In this document: positions 24,711-32,266 of the stretch, piece by piece
How the letters are laid out: each line of letters starts with the position of its first letter
Position numbering within the stretch: position 1 is the stretch's first letter
Assembly (NCBI GenBank): GCA_032027005.1
Contig: JAVSMW010000007.1
Span: 135,800 to 199,799, forward strand
Reading direction: 5' to 3'
Source: JAVSMW01 sp032027005
GTDB taxonomy: Bacteria; Bacillota; Thermincolia; Thermincolales; UBA2595
DNA length: 64,000 nt
Program-made: the position numbers and the translations under genes
The notes under the pieces: generated by a model
The model's database searches: none
What the model saw: only the letters and a program-made list of their open reading frames with translations
What the model was told of the DNA's origin: nothing

Positions 24711-26216
24711 TTAAACGAACATTTTCTTGAATTCTTCAATGGCATTCTTAAGTTTGTTGATTAATTCGTCACTCATAGCACCTTTATCAACAATCTCTTT
24801 ACCAATTTCCGGTTTGCTGGAAGCCATAAATTTCAGGAAGTCATCCTCAAATTTAGCCAGCCTGTCAACCGGGAGATCATCAAGATATCCGTTAACGGCA
24901 GTGAAAAGAACCAGTACCTGTTCTTGTACAGGCATCGGTTTATGCAGGCCTTGTTTTAAAACAGCCATCATCCGCTCACCACGGGCAAGCCTCGCCTGGG
25001 TGGCTTTATCAAGGTCAGAACCAAACTGCGCAAAAGCCGCCAGCTCGCGGTATTGGGCCAAGTCCAGACGGAGACGACCGGCAACCTGTTTCATAGCTTT
25101 GATTTGCGCGGCACCACCAACCCTGGAAACAGAGAGGCCAACGGAAATAGCAGGTCTGAAGCCGGCATTAAAGAGGTCAGACTCCAGGAATATCTGCCCA
25201 TCAGTAATCGAGATAACGTTTGTCGGAATATAAGCCGAAACGTCACCGGCCTGGGTTTCAATAACAGGCAAAGCTGTGATTGAACCGGCCCCCAGTTCGT
25301 CGTTCAGCTTGGAAGCACGCTCCAGCAAACGGGAATGGAGATAGAAAACGTCTCCGGGGAATGCCTCGCGACCGGGCGGGCGGCGAAGCAGCAGTGAAAG
25401 TTCCCGGTAAGCTGCAGCCTGTTTGGAAAGATCATCATAGACAATCAGAACGTGTTTGCCCTGATACATAAATTCTTCGGCCATAGCACAGCCGCTGTAA
25501 GGTGCAATATAAAGCATCGGGGCAGGCTCAGAGGCAGTGGCAGCCACTATAATGGTGTAATCCATGGCCCCATGCTCTTCCAGGGTTTTAACCACCCCGG
25601 CCACCGTTGACGCTTTTTGCCCAACAGCAACATAAATGCAGATAACATCTGTATTTTTTTGGTTAATTATAGTGTCAACAGCAATAGCTGTTTTGCCAGT
25701 TTGACGGTCACCGATGATTAATTCACGCTGACCCCGGCCAATAGGAACCATAGCGTCAATGGATTTCAAACCGGTCTGCATCGGCTGGTGAACGGATTTC
25801 CGTTCAAGAACACCCTCTGCTCTTTTCTCCACAGGACGAAATTTATTTGTATTAATCGGTCCTTTGCCATCGATTGGCTGGCCAAGGGAGTTTACAACCC
25901 GGCCTAGTAATGCATCCCCAACAGGTACCTCAACGATTCTGCCTGTCCTCTTAACTGTGTCACCTTCACGGATTTGTGTGTAGGGACCCATGATAACGCA
26001 ACCAATGTTATCTTCTTCGAGGTTGAGGGCCATACCGTATATACCACCGGGGAACTCAAGCAGCTCACCGGACATCGCTTGTTCGAGGCCATAAATCCGC
26101 GCGATACCGTCCCCTACCTGGATAACTGTACCGACATCTGTAACTTCAACTTCTGTTCGATATTTTTCGATCTGCTGCTTGATAATCGAACTTATTTCTT
26201 CCGGCCTTAATTTCAT
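24711..26216 (-). CDS. atpA: F1Fo ATP synthase subunit alpha
   Basis: Non-catalytic nucleotide-binding F1 subunit, 501 residues. N-terminal RPEEISSIIKQQIEKY, Walker A GDRQTGKTAIAVDTI, and the arginine-finger region PAISVGLSVSRVGGAAQ are intact. It starts two bases from the atpH stop, so translation is coupled. Confidence 0.97.
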   Translation of the reverse strand: MKLRPEEISSIIKQQIEKYRTEVEVTDVGTVIQVGDGIARIYGLEQAMSGELLEFPGGIYGMALNLEEDNIGCVIMGPYTQIREGDTVKRTGRIVEVPVGDALLGRVVNSLGQPIDGKGPINTNKFRPVEKRAEGVLERKSVHQPMQTGLKSIDAMVPIGRGQRELIIGDRQTGKTAIAVDTIINQKNTDVICIYVAVGQKASTVAGVVKTLEEHGAMDYTIIVAATASEPAPMLYIAPYSGCAMAEEFMYQGKHVLIVYDDLSKQAAAYRELSLLLRRPPGREAFPGDVFYLHSRLLERASKLNDELGAGSITALPVIETQAGDVSAYIPTNVISITDGQIFLESDLFNAGFRPAISVGLSVSRVGGAAQIKAMKQVAGRLRLDLAQYRELAAFAQFGSDLDKATQARLARGERMMAVLKQGLHKPMPVQEQVLVLFTAVNGYLDDLPVDRLAKFEDDFLKFMASSKPEIGKEIVDKGAMSDELINKLKNAIEEFKKMFV

Positions 26217-26217
26217 T

Positions 26218-26784
26218 TTAGTTCCTCACCCCTATCTCCTTAACTTCGAATTTCAGAAGATCATCTTTGAGTTTTGCCAGTCGCCCGGCGATGCTGCCAT
26301 CGACAACCCTGTCCCCGATGCGCACTATAACCCCACCTATTAAGCTGGGGTCTAATTCCGAATGAAGTCGGACATTTTTTCCAGTGGCATCTGCCAATTT
26401 ACCTTTGATTGTTTTAAGATCAGAATCGGTAAGTTCGGCAGCACTCTTGACCAGGGCATCAATAGTATTCCTGGTGGCATTGGCATATGCCACAAACTCT
26501 TCGTAAATACCCGGGATATAAGCAGCTCTGTACTTATCAATAACGACATCCAGAAAATTCATTGTCATTTCAGAAATATCCTGAGCAAAGACGGCATTGA
26601 TAATGGCTTTCTTTTCCTCCGGGGAAACCAGTTGGTGCTCCATCACCTTTTTCAGCTCATTGTTTTCATTGATGACACTAACTACAGTTTGCAGCTCTGT
26701 CTCTAATTTGTCCAGATTGTTTGTTTCCTGGGCAAGAGCAAAAAAGGCTTGGGCATATCGGCGTGACACGGCATTCTCTAACAT
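26218..26784 (-). CDS. atpH: F1Fo ATP synthase subunit delta
   Basis: Peripheral-stalk delta (OSCP) subunit, 188 residues. Signatures: NAVSRRYAQAFFALAQE at the N-terminus and SLIGGVIVRIGDRVVDGSI near the C-terminus. It overlaps the end of atpF by seven bases. Confidence 0.95.
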   Translation of the reverse strand: MLENAVSRRYAQAFFALAQETNNLDKLETELQTVVSVINENNELKKVMEHQLVSPEEKKAIINAVFAQDISEMTMNFLDVVIDKYRAAYIPGIYEEFVAYANATRNTIDALVKSAAELTDSDLKTIKGKLADATGKNVRLHSELDPSLIGGVIVRIGDRVVDGSIAGRLAKLKDDLLKFEVKEIGVRN

Positions 26785-27287
26785 TTGAGATCGCCTACCT
26801 CTGTCACAAATTCGTTCACCAGTTTCTGATGGTCCTCAACAGAAATCGCTTTACCCAGAACCTTTCCGGCAGCCATGACTGCTAAAGTTGCCACCTCGTC
26901 ACGCAGGGCGGCAATAGCCTGGTCTTTCTCCCTGTTGATTTCCTCCTGGGCCCTTTGAATAGCTTTAGTCGCTTCTGCCTGTGCATTAGCAACTATGTCA
27001 TTTTTCATTTCTTCGCCCAGTTTGGTAGCTTTGGCAATAATATCCTGAGCTTCCTGCTTAGCTTCAGCAAGACGGGTCTCATATTCTTTTCTTAAATTTG
27101 CGGCTTCAGTTTTTGCAGATTCGGCATTATTAATAGCATCCTCGATAGACTTTTTTCGTTCATCAAGCATGCTGAGAATCGGTTTATAGGCAAATTTCTT
27201 TAAAATCCACAGTAATATCAAGAAGTTTACCACTTGCCACAAAAACTTGGGAAATTCAAAACCCAAGCTCTCTAAAATTTCTCCCAT
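26778..27287 (-). CDS. atpF: F1Fo ATP synthase subunit b
   Basis: Peripheral-stalk b subunit, 169 residues. One N-terminal membrane helix (FLWQVVNFLILLWILKKFAY) followed by a long charged coiled coil (ERKKSIEDAINNAESAKTEA onward). The 122-base gap to atpE, unusually large within this operon, contains a strong hairpin. Confidence 0.95.
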   Translation of the reverse strand: MGEILESLGFEFPKFLWQVVNFLILLWILKKFAYKPILSMLDERKKSIEDAINNAESAKTEAANLRKEYETRLAEAKQEAQDIIAKATKLGEEMKNDIVANAQAEATKAIQRAQEEINREKDQAIAALRDEVATLAVMAAGKVLGKAISVEDHQKLVNEFVTEVGDLKC

Positions 27288-27333
27288 CTATCCCAAAACC
27301 CCCTCTCTGCAATAATTCAAAAAGCTTGTTTTA

Positions 27334-27378
27334 GGCGAATAGAGATCAAGGTTCTACCTTCCCTGATCTCTATCCGCC
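27334..27378 (-). other. Strong intercistronic hairpin between atpE and atpF
   Basis: A 16-bp stem with two internal mismatches: GGCG-ATAGAGATCA-GG (27334-27351) pairs with CC-TGATCTCTAT-CGCC (27361-27378) around a 9-base loop. No T tract follows on the minus strand, so it is not a standard terminator. A role in protecting or processing the atpE part of the mRNA is inference. Confidence 0.7.
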
Positions 27379-27409
27379 TTAGTTGCTATAAGAAACTAAT
27401 TAGTACTTA

Positions 27410-27649
27410 TTAACCACCAATTTTACCGTTTAACAAGAATGCAATCAACAGACCATAGATGGTTAAGGTTTCCATAAATGCTAAGGCGATGAAAAGAAGT
27501 GTTCTGATTGTACCAGTTTGTTCGGGTTGGCGGGCAATACTCTCAAAGGCTTTGCCGGCAGCGATACCTTGTCCAATACCAGAACCTACAGCAGCAATAC
27601 CTACTGCGAGACCAGCGCCGATAGCGATTAAACCGCTAGCTAATTCCAT
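27410..27649 (-). CDS. atpE: F1Fo ATP synthase subunit c (Na+-type ligand set)
   Basis: Rotor-ring proteolipid of 79 residues with two membrane helices joined by the polar loop ARQPE (39-43). Glu60 in helix 2 is the ion-binding carboxylate. Gln27 in helix 1 (GIGQG), Thr61 next to Glu60 (METLTIY) and Tyr65 align with Gln32, Glu65, Ser66 and Tyr70 of the Na+-binding c subunit of Ilyobacter tartaricus; H+-type c subunits such as that of Bacillus PS3 lack Gln and the hydroxyl neighbour. Na+ coupling is therefore possible but not proven. A strong GGGGGGGG-type ribosome site precedes ATG 27649, as expected for a subunit needed in about ten copies. Confidence 0.95.
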   Translation of the reverse strand: MELASGLIAIGAGLAVGIAAVGSGIGQGIAAGKAFESIARQPEQTGTIRTLLFIALAFMETLTIYGLLIAFLLNGKIGG

Positions 27650-27684
27650 GTTTTTCCCCCCCTTCTGAAAGATGAAACATAATT

Positions 27685-28392
27685 TTAGTGATGTTCTTCA
27701 GTAGCTTCAGCTATGTATGAGGAAGCCAGAAGTGTAAAAACGAAAGCCTGGATGGCCCCCGTCAACAAACCTAAAAGCATCATGGGTAAAGGTAGCAATA
27801 ATGGCATCATATGGCCTAATTGTTCAATAATCATTTCCTCGCCAAAAATGTTCCCGTAGAGACGAAGGGTAAGTGATACAGGACGAACGAGTTCGTCAAG
27901 AATAACAAGTGGTAAAAGGAATACCATCGGTTGAACAAAGTGCTTGAAAAAACCGATTCCTTTAGCTTTAAGTCCAAAATAGAATACTGAAACAAAAACC
28001 AGAATAGCCAAGGCTGCAGTAATACTAACATTATTGGTTGGTGGCATAAGACCGCGAACTTTAGCTGCACCGGGAATTAACCCCGTATAATTGGATAACA
28101 GTATATACAGGAAGCAGGTGGCTAAAAAAGGTCCATATAGTCTTGCCCTTCTTTCACCCATAAGACCGCCGAAAAAATCAAACAGCCCCTCAACTATGTA
28201 TTCCCAAACATTTTGAACGCCCTGAGGCAGCCTTTTCATATTTCTTGACGCTAACCACGCTGTAAATCCAAGAACAAACATAATTGCCCATGAAGTTATC
28301 ACAAAGTCATAAATCGGCAGGTGGTATTCGGTCCCGGGAATAGGGATATCAAATAACGGTCCAGATGCTCCGTGTCCTCCTTCTGCTGACAA
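27685..28392 (-). CDS. atpB: F1Fo ATP synthase subunit a
   Basis: Stator membrane subunit, about 235 residues with five or more helices. The essential arginine lies in LVRPVSLTLRLYGNIFGEEM, preceded by FLYILLSNYTGLIPG. I chose TTG 28392: AAGGAGGTG lies 8 bases upstream. A GTG at 28410 is in frame but sits within that ribosome site, so annotations using it would be six residues too long. Confidence 0.94.
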   Translation of the reverse strand: MSAEGGHGASGPLFDIPIPGTEYHLPIYDFVITSWAIMFVLGFTAWLASRNMKRLPQGVQNVWEYIVEGLFDFFGGLMGERRARLYGPFLATCFLYILLSNYTGLIPGAAKVRGLMPPTNNVSITAALAILVFVSVFYFGLKAKGIGFFKHFVQPMVFLLPLVILDELVRPVSLTLRLYGNIFGEEMIIEQLGHMMPLLLPLPMMLLGLLTGAIQAFVFTLLASSYIAEATEEHH

Positions 28393-28539
28393 TATTTCCA
28401 CCTCCTTCACTTAATTCTTAAAAAAATTTATAATATGAGATTCTCTAGGAATCAAAAACTTCTAGTATTTTCCTTCACAATGAAAAACACCCATTACATC
28501 TTGGAACCAAAGCCTATAGTCCCAACTGCAAAAAGGTAT

Positions 28540-28776
28540 TTAATTAGATTTGTCACCCTGTTTTTTGGGAAAGGCCAGATCATATAAGGATTTAAAACCA
28601 GCCGCAACTCCTAAAAGAAACATAATCAACGTTAACCAGGGTTCAGTCCCAAAATATTTGTCAAGCCAGCTTCCGCTAAAGTAACCAACCAAAACAGAAG
28701 CTGCCATCGTAAAACTCGCAGATAGAATTAGCCCAACTGTTCGGTAGCCCTGGTGTCGATTATCATCATCCTTCAT
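28540..28776 (-). CDS. atpZ: AtpZ/AtpI family protein
   Basis: A 78-residue protein with two membrane helices (about 13-33 and 45-65): GLILSASFTMAASVLVGYF and LGVAAGFKSLYDL are typical of AtpZ, a small protein at the head of many Firmicute atp operons linked to c-ring assembly or Mg2+/Ca2+ transport. No separate longer AtpI is present between it and atpB. First gene after the atp promoter. Confidence 0.85.
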   Translation of the reverse strand: MKDDDNRHQGYRTVGLILSASFTMAASVLVGYFSGSWLDKYFGTEPWLTLIMFLLGVAAGFKSLYDLAFPKKQGDKSN

Positions 28777-28806
28777 ATTTTCACCCTCTGGGGACTTGGA
28801 TAAAGA

Positions 28807-28836
28807 ATATTATGAAACAATATTTATAATTGTCAA
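28807..28836 (-). promoter_or_regulatory. SigA-type promoter of the ATP synthase operon
   Basis: Minus-strand perfect -35 TTGACA (28831-28836), 18-base spacer, -10 TAATAT (28807-28812). The start site would lie about 25 bases before atpZ. A hexanucleotide tandem array begins about 25 bases upstream of the -35. Confidence 0.78.
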
Positions 28837-28861
28837 AATTTTTAGAAACAAAAAATCTTAG

Positions 28862-28930
28862 GTTTAAGTTTAAGTTTAAGTTTAAGTTTAAGTTTAAGTT
28901 TAAGTTTAAGTTTAAGTTTAAGTTTAAGTT
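28862..28930. repeat. Hexanucleotide tandem repeat (GTTTAA, 11.5 copies)
   Basis: Eleven perfect head-to-tail copies of GTTTAA at 28862-28927 plus GTT. No mismatches are present. The array is between wecB and the atp promoter and is non-coding. Confidence 0.97.
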
Positions 28931-29038
28931 ATTCCGATGTAAAGTATGTGAGTAAATTGCACAATCTGTTCAAACATATTCTATATTCTCTGTTTTTTTA
29001 CAAATTCCTCTTTTTCGATAATAATTTTTATTTTTTAA

Positions 29039-30199
29039 CTACTTATTAACTGCAAAACCTTTTGGCTTATTGGGCTTTAACCCAAAGTAGTATTCCAAAC
29101 CCTCCCTGATTCTGACACTGGCCTTTCCATCACCATAGGGGTTGACCGAGTTGGCCATTTTTCGATATTGATAACTATCATCAAGAAGGGCCTGGCAGGC
29201 ATCGAACACCGCCTCTTCCCCGGTCCCAACTAACCGCACAGTACCGGCATCAACGGCTTCCGGCCTCTCAGTGGTATCTCTTAAAACCAGCACCGGTTTG
29301 CCCAAAGAAGGGGCTTCTTCCTGCAGTCCACCCGAATCAGTTAACACTAAATAAGCCTTGTTCATTAAGTTGACAAAGGGCGCATAATCCAAGGGATCAA
29401 TCAAATGGACCCGCGGCAGCCCACCCAAAACTGATGCTACTACTTCCCTGACTTTTGGGTTCTTATGTACGGGAAAAACTACCTCAACATCTTCGTATTT
29501 CTGCACAACCGCACGCAGCGCCTGATATACATTGCGCATGGGGTCCCCAAGATTTTCCCGGCGGTGTGTCGTGACTACCAATACACGTTTATTCTGGTAA
29601 TCAATTTTGTCTAGTTCCTCATCACCAAAGCAAAATTGGTCCTGAACAGTAGCCAAAAGTGCATCAATTACCGTGTTACCGGTAACCAGAACAGAATCTG
29701 GGTCAACTCCTTCCCGGAGCAGATTTGACTTAGCAGTATCTGTGGGCGCAAAATGAATGTCAGAGATTGCTCCGGTAAGTTTTCTGTTCATTTCTTCAGG
29801 AAAAGGTGATAACTTATTTCCGGTGCGTAATCCTGCCTCAACATGCCCAACCTTAATCTGCCGGTAAAAAGCCGCCAATCCGGCAACAAAAGTAGTAGTA
29901 GTATCCCCATGGACCAAAACAATATCCGGTTTTTCACGTTCCAATACATCATTTAATCCCATTAGTGCTCTGGAGGTTATTTCATACAGGGTCTGATTTG
30001 GCTGCATGATGTTTAAATCATAGGCCGGGGTTATTTGGAACAATTCCAGTACCTGATCCAGCATTTCCCTGTGCTGGGCAGTTACTGCCACCCGGCACTG
30101 AATTTTCTCAGGATGTTTTTCCAGCTCTTTGACCAAGGGAGCCATTTTGATCGCTTCCGGTCGGGTGCCGAAAACAGTCAAAACCTTAAGAATACTCAT
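29039..30199 (-). CDS. wecB: UDP-N-acetylglucosamine 2-epimerase (non-hydrolysing)
   Basis: Interconverts UDP-GlcNAc and UDP-ManNAc in the cytoplasm (MnaA/WecB), a supplier of ManNAc for wall polymers. The 386-residue protein has LKVLTVFGTRPEAIKMAPLV, VLVHGDTTTTFVAGLAAF, GHVEAGLRTGNKLSPFPEE and TDSGGLQEEAPSLGKPVLVLR. ATG 30199 has GGAGGTG upstream; a frame to 30286 would run far into the SHMT-like gene. It overlaps that gene's end by 14 bases. A mnaA gene at this place between the ywl/glyA genes and atp is conserved in Firmicutes. Confidence 0.95.
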   Translation of the reverse strand: MSILKVLTVFGTRPEAIKMAPLVKELEKHPEKIQCRVAVTAQHREMLDQVLELFQITPAYDLNIMQPNQTLYEITSRALMGLNDVLEREKPDIVLVHGDTTTTFVAGLAAFYRQIKVGHVEAGLRTGNKLSPFPEEMNRKLTGAISDIHFAPTDTAKSNLLREGVDPDSVLVTGNTVIDALLATVQDQFCFGDEELDKIDYQNKRVLVVTTHRRENLGDPMRNVYQALRAVVQKYEDVEVVFPVHKNPKVREVVASVLGGLPRVHLIDPLDYAPFVNLMNKAYLVLTDSGGLQEEAPSLGKPVLVLRDTTERPEAVDAGTVRLVGTGEEAVFDACQALLDDSYQYRKMANSVNPYGDGKASVRIREGLEYYFGLKPNKPKGFAVNK

Positions 30200-31289
30200 G
30201 CTGCACCTCCAATTTGGCCTGGCCAAGGGGATACCGGCCGCACAGATCGGCAACCATCCTTTCGGCCTCGGCCAGACAATTTTCATCTTTGGGATGGGAG
30301 ATTACCAGATTGATTATCCCGGCAATGTTCTCCATGGTTTCTTCGTTCATGCCCCTGCCGGCAGCGGCAGATGTATCAAGCCTGATTCCACTGAAGCTGG
30401 CACCCCCGGAATCGGTAGATAAAAAGTGTTTCTCTACCAAAATACCTGCTTTATATAATAACACTTCAGCTTCCTGACCGCTGACATTCTTGCTGCGGAG
30501 GTCCGCCAAAATAACGTTATTGTCAGTTCCCCGGGTGACCAGGTTAAAGTTATACCCGATTAAGCCTCCGGCCAGAGCCCGGGCATTTTTTACGGTCTGT
30601 TCCTGGCGCGCTTTAAACTCCGGTGACATTGCTTCTTGCAGGGCAGCTGCCACAGCCGTCAGTGAGGATGACAGGGAATCATCATTAATGCACTTGCGGA
30701 CAGCTTCATCGATGATAGCGGCAAATTTCCCTTTACACATAATCAACCCGCTCCGGGGACCCTGCAGGCTTCCGGCAGTGGCGGCTGTCACAAAATCCGC
30801 ATAAGGCACAGGGCTGGGATGAAGCCCTGCAGCCACCAACCCGGCAATGGAGCTAATGTCTGCCAATAACCTTGCTCCGACTTCCTCCGCAACCTCCAGT
30901 AACTGCCTAAAGTCAATTTTCCGCGGATAAGCATCTGTTCCAGCCACAATAAGTTTTGGTTTATGTTTAAAGGCTAACCCAAATACATTTTCATAATTAA
31001 TCCTGCCGCTCTGATCTTCAACTTGATATTCAACAAATTTGAAATTGCCTGCACATCTTAAGTTAACACCCAGTACGGTATCTCCTGGTACTAATAGGGC
31101 TGAATAGACGGCCATGTTGGCTTGAAGCGCCGAGTTTGGCCGGACATTGACATGTTCGGCTCCAAAGAGTTCTTTTGCTCGTTTTACCGCCAGGTTTTCA
31201 ACATTATCAGTATATGATTGTGCTAATGCATCCAGTACCACCGGATTTATGTAGTTTTTCGATGGCCTTAACTCCAACCGGTCTCCCAC
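30186..31289 (-). CDS. Serine hydroxymethyltransferase-like protein lacking the PLP lysine (predicted pseudoenzyme)
   Basis: Clearly related to GlyA: RAKELFGAEHVNVRP, QANMAVYSALLVPGDTVLG, IAGLVAAGLHPSPVPYAD, AMSPEFKARQEQTVKNARAL and GTDNN. The active site is stripped. The THKT motif with the Schiff-base lysine reads T-A-G-S (Gly173 at the Lys position); DMAH reads DISS (His to Ser); the GGH of the PLP-stacking loop reads AGN; and the NKYAEGYPGKRYYGG segment with the substrate Tyr and Glu is absent. The protein is 367 residues, about 50 shorter than GlyA, starting at the IASENY equivalent. It has GTG 31289 after GGGGGTG. The frame is intact and embedded in a conserved operon, so it is probably functional but not as SHMT. 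Confidence 0.85.
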   Translation of the reverse strand: MGDRLELRPSKNYINPVVLDALAQSYTDNVENLAVKRAKELFGAEHVNVRPNSALQANMAVYSALLVPGDTVLGVNLRCAGNFKFVEYQVEDQSGRINYENVFGLAFKHKPKLIVAGTDAYPRKIDFRQLLEVAEEVGARLLADISSIAGLVAAGLHPSPVPYADFVTAATAGSLQGPRSGLIMCKGKFAAIIDEAVRKCINDDSLSSSLTAVAAALQEAMSPEFKARQEQTVKNARALAGGLIGYNFNLVTRGTDNNVILADLRSKNVSGQEAEVLLYKAGILVEKHFLSTDSGGASFSGIRLDTSAAAGRGMNEETMENIAGIINLVISHPKDENCLAEAERMVADLCGRYPLGQAKLEVQHEYS

Positions 31290-31303
31290 CCTGTCACCCC
31301 CGG

Positions 31304-31771
31304 TCAGTTGCCATCCACTGATTGCTCAATATCTGCCATCTTTTGGACTCTGCGGGCATGCCGCCCCCCGGAAAATTCGGCTGCCAGCCAGATTTCAACA
31401 ATATCCTTGGCCAATCCGGGGCCAATGACTCGCTCACCCATTGTCAGGATATTGGCATCATTATGTTCCCGGGAAGCCCTGGCTGAAAATGTGTCATGGC
31501 ATAAAGCCGCTCTGATTCCCCTGACCTTGTTGGCGGCAATGCCGATCCCGATGCCGGTACCGCATATTAAGATGCCCCGGTCAAATTGACCGTCCCGCAC
31601 GGCTCTGGCTACTTTCAGAGAAATGTCGGGATAGTCTACCGATTCTTCAGAAAAGGTGCCTACATCCTTAAAATCATACCCCTTTTCCTCAAGCATTTTC
31701 CTGATTTCTTCTTTTAATTTAAACCCACCGTGATCACACCCGATCACAATTTTTAATTTATCCACCCGCAT
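31304..31771 (-). CDS. rpiB: Ribose 5-phosphate isomerase B
   Basis: Pentose-phosphate isomerase, 155 residues. IVIGCDHGGFKLKEEI at the N-terminus, the catalytic-cysteine loop ICGTGIGIGIAANKV, LCHDTFSARASREHNDANIL and GGRHARRV identify RpiB (LacA/B fold). Cytoplasmic. It follows ywlE by 18 bases and precedes the SHMT-like gene, matching ywlF of B. subtilis. Confidence 0.95.
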   Translation of the reverse strand: MRVDKLKIVIGCDHGGFKLKEEIRKMLEEKGYDFKDVGTFSEESVDYPDISLKVARAVRDGQFDRGILICGTGIGIGIAANKVRGIRAALCHDTFSARASREHNDANILTMGERVIGPGLAKDIVEIWLAAEFSGGRHARRVQKMADIEQSVDGN

Positions 31772-31789
31772 GTATCCTCCTCAAAGTTT

Positions 31790-32248
31790 CTACCCCGGAT
31801 AAAACAATCGATTAAAAGCCCGGTTGATTAGTTCTTCCATTTGGGACGCACATTTTCTGTAAATATCAACTGACTGGCCGAAGGGATCGGAGATATCATA
31901 CCCCTGTTGACCTGCAAATTCAGCCAGAGCATGAATTTTGGGAGCAGCCTGGGGAAACATCGAAGCCAATGCCCTTCTGTGATTTTCAGTTACTGTCAGG
32001 ACAATATCTGACTGTTCCAGGAGTGCTTCGGAAAACTGCCTGGCTTTATGGTGACTTAAATCCAAACCTTTTTCCGCCATGACCTGAATAGCCTGCTGCG
32101 CCGCCGGACTGCCCGGAAGGGCAGCCAGGCCGGCCGAGGCAACCAGGGTATCGGTTTGCGGAGCATTAATTTCCAGCCAGTTCCTGGCCAAAGCTTCTGC
32201 CATACTGCTGCGGCAGGTATTCCCGCTGCACACAAAAACGATTTTCAC
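31790..32248 (-). CDS. ywlE: Low-molecular-weight protein arginine phosphatase (YwlE type)
   Basis: A 152-residue phosphatase with the CX5R loop FVCSGNTCRSSMAEAL at the N-terminus and general-acid Asp in ISDPFG. Thr in the loop (GNTCRS) is the residue that directs the B. subtilis enzyme toward phosphoarginine rather than phosphotyrosine. It would counter an McsB-type arginine kinase, which is not in this window. Order ywlC-ywlE-rpiB is conserved. Confidence 0.9.
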   Translation of the reverse strand: MKIVFVCSGNTCRSSMAEALARNWLEINAPQTDTLVASAGLAALPGSPAAQQAIQVMAEKGLDLSHHKARQFSEALLEQSDIVLTVTENHRRALASMFPQAAPKIHALAEFAGQQGYDISDPFGQSVDIYRKCASQMEELINRAFNRLFYPG

Positions 32249-32266
32249 AAAACCACTCTCCGTTGT

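Noticed and set aside
28862..28930. Possible CRISPR array or telomere-like repeat
   Set aside because: Units are 6 bases without spacers and there are no cas genes; it is a simple tandem repeat.
31289..31306. Frameshift explaining the missing N-terminus of the SHMT-like protein
   Set aside because: The upstream sequence is the end of rpiB, which is intact, and no SHMT-like residues appear in the other frames.
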